Shown in pieces: positions 42,706 through 53,985 of a stretch of 64,000 nucleotides of DNA. Numbering within the stretch: the first letter of the stretch is position 1; the number at the start of each line of letters is the position of its first letter. The notes under the pieces were generated by a model. The model made no database searches and was not told the origin of the DNA. It saw nothing but the letters and a program-made list of their open reading frames with translations. The position numbers and the translations under genes were made by a program. The stretch is from Eudromia elegans (taxonomy: Eukaryota > Chordata > Aves > Tinamiformes > Tinamidae): positions 3,154,731 through 3,218,730 of the forward strand of contig PTEX01000016.1 of the NCBI GenBank assembly GCA_003342815.1, given 5' to 3'.

Positions 42706-43210
42706 CCTCGCCCCGCGCAGCCGCANNNNNNNNNNNNNNNNNNNNNNNNNNNNNNNNNNNNNNNNNNNNNNNNNNNNNNNNNNNNNNNNNNNNNNNNNNN
42801 NNNNNNNNNNNNNNNNNNNNNNNNNNNNNNNNNNNNNNNNNNNNNNNNNNNNNNNNNNNNNNNNNNNNNNNNNNNNNNNNNNNNNNNNNNNNNNNNNNNN
42901 NNNNNNNNNNNNNNNNNNNNNNNNNNNNNNNNNNNNNNNNNNNNNNNNNNNNNNNNNNNNNNNNNNNNNNNNNNNNNNNNNNNNNNNNNNNNNNNNNNNN
43001 NNNNNNNCGGGACGTGGCGCCGCGCCGGGGCGAAGCGGGTCGTGGCGGGCCTGGCCGCGGCGCCTCGAGGGCGCCCTGCGAGGGGCAGCCGGGCCCCGCC
43101 GCACGAGGGGCCTCGAGGAGGCTCCTGGCACCGGTTTTGCCCCCTCGAAGCTTCTCGAGGCGCGTCTGGCCTCCCGCGGGACCGGAATCCCGCAGAGGAA
43201 GCGGCGCGGG
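42660..43210 (+). promoter_or_regulatory. GRPEL2: CpG island around the missing GRPEL2 exon 1
   Basis: CpG-rich DNA flanks the N run on both sides, and composition falls sharply to AT-rich after about 43,250. By position and gene order this is the GRPEL2 promoter. The first coding exon, carrying the start codon and mitochondrial presequence, is not seen in the flanks and is probably inside the gap. Confidence 0.55.
42726..43007. other. Assembly gap of 282 N
   Basis: This is a run of N between GC-rich flanks, at the expected place of GRPEL2 exon 1. The length may be estimated. Confidence 0.99.
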
Positions 43211-45385
43211 CAGCAGTTTGTTCACCCCTCAGTGCGAGAAAGGAAGGGAGATTTGGGGGTGACGCCTCCCCTCCGGCCAGAAGTTCTTCTATGGTGCAGG
43301 CAGCAAGTCAGATTTTGCTGTTCTTTCCTGCTGTTTCGCTTATTTGCAGTTACCTCACCCTTTAAGGACCCTGAGTTGCTCATAAGAACTCCTGGGCTTT
43401 TGGTATGGTAGAGCTTTGTCCATTTTTCACGTGGTAATGTCTGCTTAACTTGGCCCCCTAGGTTTAATTTAGGCAATGATACAATGCGAAATCACAGTAG
43501 TGGTATGAGTGTTTTTCATCGTCAAGGAAAGAAGGGCAAGTGAGTTTTGTCAGTATTTGCACAAACAGTAATCTCCAATGGCGCTTTCAGACCACGTTGA
43601 GTAAGGCTTATAAAAGAGCCTTGAAATCTGTGACGGCTGTTTTGGTTGGTTGAGTGCAATGCAAGTGAATGAAAAGAAATCAAAAAACATTAATTACTTC
43701 AGAAGAAGCTAAAAGAGTGTTTGAATACAACAAAATAATCCCAGATCAACTGAACCGAAGCAATTGTGTTTGGAGCTAGATGGAAAGGTGTGTGTCTGCA
43801 ATCCTGCCTCTTTCATACAACTTGTAATTGCCAAAACTACTCTAAATATGTGGACATTTTCCAAATATGCAGCAAGTGTGAAGTAGATTTGACTTTGCCA
43901 CGTGGAAGCTGAATACATAGAACTAATGAAGGTCAGCGAAAACTTACCACCAGTGGGAAATAAATTGCTATAAGTATATAGTATGTCTGCATTGCAATAA
44001 GAGCAGGTTTCTATTGAAAATCAGTCAGCTGTGAGGACCAGACATGGGTGCTCCACATGTTTCATGGACTTCTGACTTTAGAGTAACTTTAATCTAGATC
44101 TTTGCCTGTTTACAGCCCTCGCTCATTGAGATGTGTTTGTGTCCCCCATTTGGTACAGGCACAGCAAATCCACATAGTGTTATCAGACATCCTTCAATGA
44201 TAATAGTAGAGCACAGTAAATGGAGCTAATTAGGCAATTCCCCTCTAAAGCACTGCTGCTCTGCTCTAAGACACTGTGTATTGCAGCAATTGCATGGTTT
44301 GTCATGTTGATGGGGAGGAGGAGCAGGGAGTCTCTTAGGAGGAGCTGAGATAGGATCTTTTGCTCAGAGGAGCATGGAAGAGGGAGTTGGGAACGTGGGG
44401 GGATCATCCCTGTGCTCTAGAAAGAGAGATGGTACTCTGGGTCTGACTACAGACCCCTTTTTCTTACACATAAATTCTCTTCTTTATGGACTTAAACCAT
44501 ATGGCTGCAGTCAAATTCTCTCCTACCTCTATTTATTTGCCCTTCTCTGGCATTAGTTCATAAATTTCTTTGAATCACCAGTTCATCATCCTCAGTTTGT
44601 AATCTCTCCACACCCTCTGGGACTTCCCCATGTCTGTCACTTCAAGGATGTCTCGACTTCCTCCGAGGGGATTTCTGTGTATTTTTAGGACAACTGTTAC
44701 CAAAACTGTGTTTCGAAGCTCTAGCACAGTGTGGAGGGCAGACTGCAAATAGTACTTGCCCTTTTCTGTCAGAGTATTTCTTTCATCGTCAACAAAGGAG
44801 TAAATTGAGCAGCGTTTTCAATTCTGCCTAATAGTCATTCTTAAGGATTTCAGCGTTTTTTGCATCTTGTCAGCAACATTTAAAACAGGCTAGTTCAAAC
44901 AACACTGGATAGCTGGGCCTTTTTATTGCATGAGGAAGTGTTTTGTAACTTAGTTTCGTTAGCTGGAAGCAGGAGTCCATGCGAGCAGCTCTCTGCTTCA
45001 CGTAGGCAGGTCCTTGTAACTGAAGCACCGCGTTGGTCCATGCCCCTCTCCTCCTACATACTAAAACACACCCATTTGTGTAGTGTAAATCACTAGCAAA
45101 GGGAAATGACTCACTAAAACTCTGTTTCTTGGCTATAAAAGAGTTAACTCACTTGTATAGTTCTCTAAAACTGCAGAGGTGTAACCTGCGAGGTGCCTAG
45201 CAGGGCTGCTCGCTCAGCTGTTTCAACTTGTTGCATCTGCAGCATGACTAATATCCATCCCTGCAGCCCTTTAAATGAAAAAGGAGATAATAAAGTACAA
45301 AGTTAGTAACTAATGATTACCTCTTTCTTTGTTAAAAACAAAATACAAACAAACCAACAAAAAAAATTATGGATCATTAGAGCGT

Positions 45386-45456
45386 TTTTTTTTGTTTGTT
45401 TGGTTGGTTGGTTTTTTTTTCTTTTTTTTTTCTTTTTTTTTTCTTTTTTTTTTCCC
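45386..45456. repeat. Poly-T / T-rich simple repeat
   Basis: Runs of nine to ten T are separated by single C or G, preceded by TTTGTTTGTTTGGTTGG and followed by CCCCC. It could be the A-tail of a degraded minus-strand retroposon, but no body is recognisable beside it. Confidence 0.85.
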
Positions 45457-46481
45457 CCACCCCGAGGTGGAGGGGGAAGACTCAGTGAAGGGAGACCTTC
45501 TCTTTCCTCATCTCCAATTTAATCTCCTTTTTATAGCTTTGGAAAACTACTATGTTAACAAATCAACAAACCCAAATTTATTTTTAAAAGTTAAACTGCA
45601 AGTAACAGCCGCCTGTTTGTTGCTTTGAATTCCAAAATAATGAGCCACTGCTATTTAGAAGTATTCCCTTTTGCCTTGTAACTAATTCATTTTTGCAATG
45701 TTCCTGGCTGGATTAGTGGCCATGATCTTTCTTCTTATCTGTCTTCTACTGAGATAGTTTCCACTGCAGCACAGAATCCCTGAGCTGCTTTTATCCTAGC
45801 AGTTCGTGTTACTGAATTTGTTACTCAGGATGCTCGCACGAGAAAAATAACATGACTCTTCCCTCAGAAGGATAATGGTGAAATAAAACTCTTGTTTCAG
45901 GAGTGCAAGAACATGTGACTGACATCTAGACAGTTGTATCATACTGGCGGGATGACGGTTGTGGAGGTTTATGATTCCCTATGCAGCGTTTATTAAAGCT
46001 TAAGCTATTGTGTGTTGGTGATAGTTTCCAGCAAATCTTTATTTAGGTAGCATATAAAATGCGACAGTGACAGGCATCTTAAAAAAATTGTTCAAGATGG
46101 GATATAGTGCCCTGAAAAGATCCCTGCAACAGTGGTTAAAATGTAGGGGAGTCTGTGTCAGCATTCCTGGAACTTGGCACTGCAGCAAGGGGTACAGTTT
46201 TCGAAAACAGACCCTTTTTTTTAGAATTTGTGCAAGGAGCATCCTATTTCAGAGCAAAAGTGTCCTCTGATTTGTAGCTGGTGTATTATGTATTGAAGAT
46301 GAGTGGTTTGCCAAGTATATCTTGTTTTAAACACCTATTTAATAATTGATTGTGTGCAGATGTGCTTCAGGTGGGAAAAGAAAGCTTGTCATTAGTCTCT
46401 AGCACCTTTGTGTTAAAGATAAAATGGAGAAACATTTTGACTACTTAGGGAGTGGTAAGACATGCTTGGATGATACAAATT

Positions 46482-46524
46482 GCTTAGACTGGACTTTGGC
46501 CATCCAATCCAATCCAGTCTAAGC
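46482..46524. repeat. 12-bp perfect inverted repeat (hairpin)
   Basis: GCTTAGACTGGA at 46482-46493 is the exact reverse complement of TCCAGTCTAAGC at 46513-46524, with a 19-base spacer that adds a short TTGG/CCAA pairing. It lies in GRPEL2 intron 1 and could be a structured RNA or a relic of a small inverted-repeat element. Flanking bases pair poorly. Confidence 0.75.
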
Positions 46525-47366
46525 CCAGATTAAGAACCAAAAGAGATGTCAGCACTTGCCCTTCCCCCTGTTCTGAGAAGGAGGCTGGTGTCCCTAAAAA
46601 AGGAGAGGCCCTTGCTTGTTAGGTAGATACTAAAGGCTTCTAGGCACCTGGACAGTGTCCACACACCACACTCTTAATTATCTGACTCCTTGGTGGTTTT
46701 GTAATTTTACTTGCAAGTTCTAGAATCAGCCTTCTGGACACCCCCATCCTGCTCTTCCAGTACCTTTGACAAGTGTGTCTTTTAGCTGAGAAGTGCACTG
46801 TGATGAAAGCAGCATTGGAAACAAAGCTAGGATTCAGCACTTGAGGTCTGAGCTTATTTTGTTTTTGCTTTCAGGGCTGCTTCTCCTTGCCAGTATAGCT
46901 AAAAATAGTTGAAGTGCTTAAAACTTTTGAGATATATTAGTGACGATTTTCAGTTGACACATTCCATCCATTTTTCTCTGCATGGAGTTGTGAAGATTGT
47001 GGCAGAAGGCTCCAGAATACATGCAATAACATCTAAGATATAGAAAACTTTATCATATATCGGACAATTTCTTACTGTCTTTTACTCTCTCTTTCATCTG
47101 TCTTTCTCCCTTTCTCTCTCTCTCATGCTTATTTTTTATTAAAACTGTTCTTTGTGCAGTGGACAAGAAAGTTGGGTATACTCTAGCAATCATTACTTTT
47201 TGTGTTTTTGTGCTAGTTGCCCATCTTTACTGAAAAGAGCTAAAATTTTACCAGCAATCATCCATACCTATTTAAGGAGATGCTACTATTAGTGATGACA
47301 CTAAACACAAATTCTTCTTCCTGATCCATTGTTACTTTTTTTTTTCCTCTTTATTTTTGCACCTAG

Positions 47367-50300
47367 GTTACATTTCAGGGGTTCCTCATTTGTCTTCAGC
47401 ACTGCAGCTCAGCAGAGAAGTACAGGAGATGAGTGTGGCCCAGAAGATCCCCATGATGAGGCGAAGCATCCCCTTTCTGAACGTGCCTTAGAGCACAAAG
47501 CTATCAAATTGGAAGAGCAAGTCCGTGATTTAACAGTGAGTATGCCCCTGAAGTCCATGCTGGTGGCACCAGTGTGGTTTTTATTCCATCCTCTTAATAT
47601 AAGAGACTTGATCTTTGATCATAAGCCTCTTCTGCAAGTGCTGTAGCATGTTCCCAGCACCACTGCACTGTGACACATGAGAGAGGGTGTGAGAGGGTGC
47701 ACTGGGAAAGAAATACATTCTGTTTTCCCCAGAAACACCATCTGTCATAGTTCCTAGGAGCGAAACCCTGGCAGTCTGATCCTGGAAGGCAAAACTTACG
47801 CTTGAGATGGTCTGGTCCAGTCTTTCGTGTCATTGTGCAGGGAGAATGGCAGCAGTTTTTTCCTAATTAGTATCACATACTGTGTTGTCCTAGATCCAGA
47901 TAGTTTGAGAAGGGAGATCAGTTTTAGCTGCATTGGTGTTGTAGAAATGGTGGGACTTTCAAGAACAGATTTAACTAAAGAGTGGATTAAATATCACAGC
48001 ACTAGACAGTTCTGGAAATAATTGCCCTGGGAGTAATGAGATCTGCTGCACCAAGAGATAAATCAGCTGATCGTAGATCTGTTGCTAAGACTGCCAGTTC
48101 TCCTGCTAGAGAAAGGACCATCTCAATAGCTGCAGAGTGAGTCATGCAAAAAGCACCCGCCTGACAAGGCAGCTCAGCTGAGCAGTGTCTTGACTGTTTC
48201 TGGTCTTGGGCCTTTTGAGAGATTTACAGATGTGCCGATTAATCAGTAAGGAAATGGTCCTGTGTTGGCCTCTTCTAGTGAGAACCCAGGAGCCCAGCAC
48301 AATTGTCATACATGAAGTGAGTTCTTTTTTAAATAGTTTCTAAGGGATTGCAAACCTGACAAGACACAATTTTTCCTTCCTTGTCTGATACCTCCTCTTA
48401 CGGTTACAGGAGCGATACCGGAAAGCTTTGGCAGATTCCGAGAATGTCCGGAGGCGAACACAGAAATTTGTAGAAGATGCCAAACTCTTTGGTAAGCAAA
48501 GTGAGGCAGAGCTGTGTTTACTGCAGTGGCCTGCATGCCTGAGCCTAAAACGCTGATCAACAGCTTTTCTGAATTCTCCTGCCCTTGTTCAGTGTAAAGT
48601 CTGGCGTGATGTTTAGCCTAGACTGGGCTTACCAGCTATTTTTTTTCTGTATGTCCATTGATGTCATTTTGGGTTTGTCTCAGTGACTGCTTTGTCTTTT
48701 TTTTTGTTGATTTTTTTTTTTTTTCACTCTTACTAAAATAGATCGGTGCAGTTGAGTGTTGTTCTAGTGACTTAACTGAAATCACAATTTCTCTGTCTAC
48801 TGAGAATTGGCACTTGGAGAGTATGTTCTGTATTCTCAGCTGTGTTATCGTGTTGTGATCTCCTTTACTGTGTTAAGAGCCTCTCTTCTTTTGCTCTAGT
48901 TTTTGTGGGATAGGTCTTGCCTGGGACAAAAGTTTTCAGTTTCAGTATCGAAAGTTCTTTAACGTTTCCCTAATAAATATTTTGGTATGGATAAAATGAG
49001 CTGCATTTTTCACTTCAACAACTAGTGCACTAAATGTACGAAAAGGGGAAAAAGCTGCCGTTTAATCATTGCACTCTGCCAGCACTGTTTCTGAGAATGG
49101 GAAACCTTTATAATGCGTTAATCTCAGAGTTTTTGTTAGCTAATTCCAGTAGCTTCAAGTTAGAGCTGCTGTATTTTTTCCTTCTCTTCAACCCACTGTG
49201 CTATAAAATAGCTGTTGAGGTCATTCTAGATGACCTGCCTTGCTCATTTTGTTTTTCTGATATGTTTGGGTTTTTTATATGCAATGTGCTTTAGATTTGA
49301 AGGAAAATGAGGTTCTTTATTAGAAATTACTCATGGAGCAAAGCATGAGGGTCTTTAGAGCATTAAAACACTGGAGCTTCTGGCTACTGCTGTGTAACTT
49401 TCTTATCCTTCACGCTTTTTTCCTTCTATGTGTGTTTAAATTTGTATATTTAAATGTAGACAGCACCAAAGCACCAAGTTACTGTTTCTCTTTCTCCCTT
49501 AGGTGTTGTGTTTTTTTTTTTTTCCATAAATTAGACAATCTATCTGTGTGATTGAGGGAGGTTTTTCTGGAAATGATTGCACTGTGTAAAATAGCGCGTC
49601 TGGAAATATGAGCAACCTGAATCCAAAATATTACACTTTGTTTTCTAATGAAAAAGACTGTATAACTTGAGAATAACCAGCCCAAGGACCACTTTGTCCA
49701 GTCCTTCTACAGCAGTTTTAACTTGCGAATAAATTTGTGGATATATTTTTCAAATGGTCTCAGGTTGTTTTTGATTCTTTCCCATATTTTGTTTTCTGTG
49801 TGCGTGAACATTAATGTGAGTTGTTTATCTCTTTATGAGAGGATGTTCTAAATCATAAGTCATAGTCACAAGAACTTTCTGAAGTGAAATACCAATAATC
49901 TTACTGTGTTTTAAGAGTTTTCGGGTAGACTGTATAATATCTGGGGTTTATATATGCAAGGAAGGCACATATAGTTTGATTCATGGAGTCTCTAGGACAT
50001 TACACATGTAATGCTCAAGTTTTGGCTTTAGGAAACATAAGCACCATCCACTCTAGCTGTAGCTACTTAACAGCTTTCAAGGTGTTTTCAAACTTCTATG
50101 GCTTTGTGTCTGCCATTAGTACTGCAGCTCTGTATGCTTTGTAGTTAAACTAACTTTTATTTATTGCTTCTTTGTGTCTGTAGGGATCCAGAGTTTCTGC
50201 AGGGACCTTGTGGAGGTAGCAGATATCTTGGAGAAGACTGCTGAGAGTGCTGCAGGAGAAGCAGAGCCTAACCCCAATTCAACTTTAAAGAAAATCTACG

Positions 50301-50536
50301 AAGGTCTCTCTCTCATCGAGGCCAAGCTGCAAAGCGTGTTTGCCAAGCACGGCCTCCAGAAGATGAACCCCGTGGGTGGCAAATATGATCCGTATGACCA
50401 TGAAATAGTCTGCCACGTGCCAGCCGAGGGGATGCAGCCGGGCACGATAGCGCTGGTGACTCAGGATGGCTACAAACTCCATGGGCGCACTATCAGACAC
50501 GCACTCGTTGGGGTGGCCGTGGAGTCACAGGAGTGA
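47367..50536 (+). CDS. GRPEL2: GrpE-like 2, mitochondrial (exons 2-4; exon 1 missing)
   Basis: GRPEL2 is a nucleotide-exchange factor for mitochondrial Hsp70 (mortalin) in the matrix, acting in protein import and folding. Exons: 47367-47535, 48410-48491, 50184-50536; 604 nt, so exon 1 must contribute 2 bases modulo 3. Exons 2-3 encode the long-helix part (SERALEHKAIKLEEQVRDLT, then ERYRKALADSENVRRRTQ). Exon 4 encodes the rest of the helix and the beta-wing (GGKYDPYDHEIVCHVPAE) and ends VAVESQE-stop. The family signature around GYKLHGRTIR is intact. FVEDAKLFGIQSFC and the ESQ ending favour GRPEL2 over GRPEL1, as do the neighbours. The acceptor could also be at 47379, in the same phase. Residues aligned with two human cysteines in the helix are Ser and Phe here. 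Exon 1 (start and presequence) is probably in the gap at 42726-43007. Confidence 0.93.
48492..50183 (+). other. GRPEL2: GRPEL2 intron 3
   Basis: This is 1.7 kb of AT-rich intron with several T runs (around 48690-48725 and 49508-49525). It holds nothing else recognisable. Confidence 0.6.
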
Positions 50537-50860
50537 CCATGACCCATTGGCATGTGGGACCCTAATGAGCTGAGGACCCTTAGGCCCTCGGTGACAACTG
50601 CAGCTGCATGTCTTTATTTATTAACCTAGATTTGTGTTGTATGTTGGCTTCTTTACAATGTGTGCAGTTATTTTGTCATTAATTCGAAGGTACTTATATA
50701 TTTAATACTCTTTTTTGGAGTATGTGGAGTGGTAGAAGTCCAGCTTTTTCTTTCATAAATAGCGGCACTGTAGACCCCTTCTCCGTTGCTGGTTTTAAGT
50801 CTCCATTAAAATTTTATGGGGAAGCAGGGGGGATATGAGAGAGAGAAATTATCAGAGAGC

Positions 50861-51056
50861 TAGGGAATCTTGTCTCCTAATTCTGTCTGAGACAGACTCC
50901 TCCTGTGGCCTTTAGGCAAGTAACTTCTCTGCCTCAGTTTCCCTGTCTGTATTAAGGGGCTATACCAATACTTACGGACCTACCTCACAGGGATGTGGTG
51001 AGGCTTTTTCTTTGCAAGGCACTCGAGCGAGGAAAAGCTCAAAGTGCTAAGTAATA
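50861..51056 (+). repeat. MIR-like ancient SINE remnant in GRPEL2 3' UTR
   Basis: In the order of the MIR/L2 3' consensus as I remember it: GGCAAGTAACTTCTCTGCCT, CAGTTTCCCTGTCTGTA, AGGGGCTATACCAATAC, GACCTACCTCACAGGGATG, TGGTGAGGC and CTCAAAGTGCTAAGTAAT. The match to both the core and the L2-like tail is strong. Orientation is the same as the gene. Confidence 0.75.
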
Positions 51057-53955
51057 TCAGGCTGGTTTTGGTGTCTTCCCTTGTCCCCAGATCCCTCAGG
51101 TGGGGATGGAGATGAAATGGCGTGTAGAGCCACATTTTTCTTTTTGATTTTCAGGAAAACAGTCCTGAATTAATGACATCTTTTTTGTACTGTAGATGAA
51201 TGTGGATGCGGTTTTAAAAGAGAATTCAGTTGTCATGGTCACGTTGAACTTTAATGTATTCATCTTTGTTCTCTGGGTAAAATTTCAGCTTATCTCCCTT
51301 TTTTGAGAGGTAAAATAGGGAGCGGTCCTTGATGGAGCATGTAAAGCCAGTCTCAGATCTCTCTCCAACAAAAAAAAAACCCCAGATTTTGGAGGACAGC
51401 TGTATCTCTTCCCTGATGAATATTTGTGCACCCTCAAAGTAGGATAAACTGTATAGTCTTTAATACTGCTGGCAGGATGGAGATATGCCCTTAATTAAGA
51501 AATCTAGATTTATTTTCTCAAGCTCTCCAATTGCAGTACTCACATAACACCAACTTCCAGTTCACATTCAGATTCCAATTTGTCTGGTTGTGGTAAATAC
51601 TTTTTTTTTTAAAGGAAGGAAAGAAGTCTTTTCTACTAAAAGTCTCAAGTGTCCTTGAACAATTTTAGCAACAGTGACAAGAAAGCAAAGAGAAACAGAA
51701 GGCTGTGAAAGTGAAAGCTGACCTGAAGCCATCTCCCTAGTTAGAGACACGCTGTTGTCGCAGTCTGGCATATGCATTTCCCAGTGGTTCTCTTGCCTGG
51801 GAGTCTGTTCCTCTAAACTGAAGGGATTCAGGCCTCAGACTGAAGTCAGAATTTAACCCTTTGGAGAGTAATGAGCAGCACAGTGACAGAATAATTGTAC
51901 GAAGCTGGCTATGCCTGCGTTATGCAAAATCAAGGACAAATAATGGTTGTGTTCTCAGGTTGCTTGTTGCTTGTTCCTGATTCGTTAATTCTTGCCTTTT
52001 CACTTCCTAGAACTGAATCTGTAGCCTGATAGCTGTTTGAGATTTGCTTCTAAAACCTCTTTCTTTATGGTAGCTGCCATCAGTGATTTGGAAGGAAGCT
52101 TATTCTTCACCTGTTCCTTTATAGGTTTCAGTAGCATAATCCTTATGATGGATTTGAAGCATGCATCAGCCTTCTTTCATATGGAGAGATTTTGTAGAAC
52201 CTATGCAGCCTATTGATTGTCATTCCCAAATTATAAGAGGAAAAAATGGACATTTCTCTTGTCTTTTGCTTAATGCAAGTTGCTTTAGTGGCGATTGTAT
52301 GTGGGTGGTGTGGAGCGCCTTGCATTCTGAGGATGCTCTTTTGAAGCGTAGTTTTGTGCCTCGGAGTAGTTAGGTTTTCAGGCAGGTACCTGAAACTTTA
52401 ACTCTGGAACAGTGCTTCATGGCAGCATTAGATCACTTTGAGTAAGTCTCCAATTCAGTGCTCCTGTTTAGTGCATTGTTGGAAAGTTTAGGGGAAAAAC
52501 TGGGTTTCCTGTTCTTTTCCTTTTTGGGTGGCCATGCGTGGTGACTGTGTAGCCAGGTGATGTCTGCTCAAGACTGAATAGGTACGATATGAAAAGTGGC
52601 AGTAAAACCTTGTCCTGCTGCTTCACGACTGTGCAGCCCTTTCAGAGGAAACGGCTTCCATCTGTAATGAGAGGTTATTGATGTAGGGTCTGTGTCTGGG
52701 ATCCTCGGTCCTTGAGGCTCCGTTGTGTGGCTAGAACAGCAACCGACTGGTCCCTGTTGAATTCTAGACAACTTATTTTCCCTATTTATGCCCCAACTCT
52801 GTAACTCTCTCAAACTTCTAGGAGGCCTAACAGGCTTTTATGATGGTTGCTGTAAGATTAATCATTATTTAAGGACTCTTTTACAGAAAATACCAAAGAG
52901 ATAAATGATGTTGCTGCTGTTTGTCCTAGCTTTCAGCTTCCTTTGAATTGTGAAAATGAGCTAACTAGACCTGGATTCCATCACAGGATTTAGACTTACA
53001 GATTTGATCCTCAAGCACACTTAATGATCCCTCCTGCTTTTTTTTTATGAATAGGATTGTCTAAGGATGGATTAAATTCCTCCTTTCTAGATACCAGTTC
53101 CTTTGTTGTCTTCCATGTTTGTGTAAAGCCTACACAGTGGGACAGGTTCCTTGTTGCACTCTGTGGAATTCCTCCAGAGAGGAATCTGGCCCATGAGCTT
53201 TTTCTTTCTCCAGTCACTTTATCCAATGACTATTAAAACACAGGAGTGTGCTAGAAGGGACAGAATAGCAGAAGAGAGGAACAGTGGCAAAAGTGTGAGC
53301 CATTTCCACTCTGTTAGACCAGCCACGAGCTGAAGAACTTGAGCTGGAAACGCAGGCACCTCGATATCAAAGTATACAGTGATGTGTAGAGATAGAGGCT
53401 GTACCCAGGCATTTGCCTTGGTTGTGACCCTGCTACATCTCTCAGTGCAACAGAATTTGAGTTGAGCTCTTGGGTGAGTCTTTGTGGCACTGTCCCATGC
53501 GTGGCAGTGTCTCAACCCCGACCACAAGCAGTACAGAATGTGAATGTCTCTCTGTGGACCTTAAATTCAGTGCTTCATCAGCAGAGCTTCTGTTGAAAGA
53601 GCTGTGATAAATAAATGGCTATTAGCAGTCCTTTAATTTTTTAAAAATGTATTTAAGTTTTGTTGTGAATATTGTAGTATTTTTTATTTTAAGATACAAA
53701 ATGTTTTGATAATTCTTGCAAAGTCAAATGAACAAAGCATTGCTAATCTCCAAAAACTGAAGTCCACCTTATGGATGGGAAACTTGTATATATTGTATGT
53801 TTTTGTGTTTCTGTGCTTTTATTTACCCAAAGGTTCTGGCTTTATGAGAAAGGAGGGCTGAAGCGTGGGAGTGGTGCACGTTTCTGACAACAACATTTGA
53901 TTTAATGTTGGAATGGGCTGGTTTCTTTTAGATGTCTAAATACTGTCCATTTGCT

Positions 53956-53961
53956 AATAAA
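53956..53961 (+). terminator. GRPEL2: Poly(A) signal AATAAA, GRPEL2
   Basis: GCTAATAAAAAAAAAATG lies about 3.4 kb after the stop codon and is followed by T-rich sequence. It is assigned to GRPEL2 by position. Confidence 0.45.
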
Positions 53962-53985
53962 AAAAAAATGCAGTTATTTCTTTAT

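Larger units (their letters stand above)
43220..47366 (+). other. GRPEL2: GRPEL2 intron 1, AT-rich
   Basis: This is about 4.1 kb of AT-rich sequence between the CpG island and coding exon 2. It contains a long T-rich run (45386-45456), an inverted repeat (46482-46524) and a chance-level MEF2-like CTAAAAATAG at 46899-46908. No exon or transposon family was recognised. Confidence 0.55.
50537..53985 (+). other. GRPEL2: GRPEL2 long 3' UTR
   Basis: This is about 3.4 kb of AT-rich sequence after the TGA. The first strong canonical signal in good context is AATAAA at 53956-53961. An old MIR-like SINE lies within it (50861-51056). Short open frames are not family-like. The UTR extent is inferred, and earlier poly(A) sites may be used. 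Confidence 0.45.

Noticed and set aside
45386-45456. Tail of a retroposon
   Set aside because: Only the T-rich run is visible; no element body or target-site duplication was recognised, so it is listed as a simple repeat.
46899-46908. MEF2 consensus CTAAAAATAG in GRPEL2 intron 1
   Set aside because: It lies in AT-rich DNA where such a word is expected by chance, and it is isolated.
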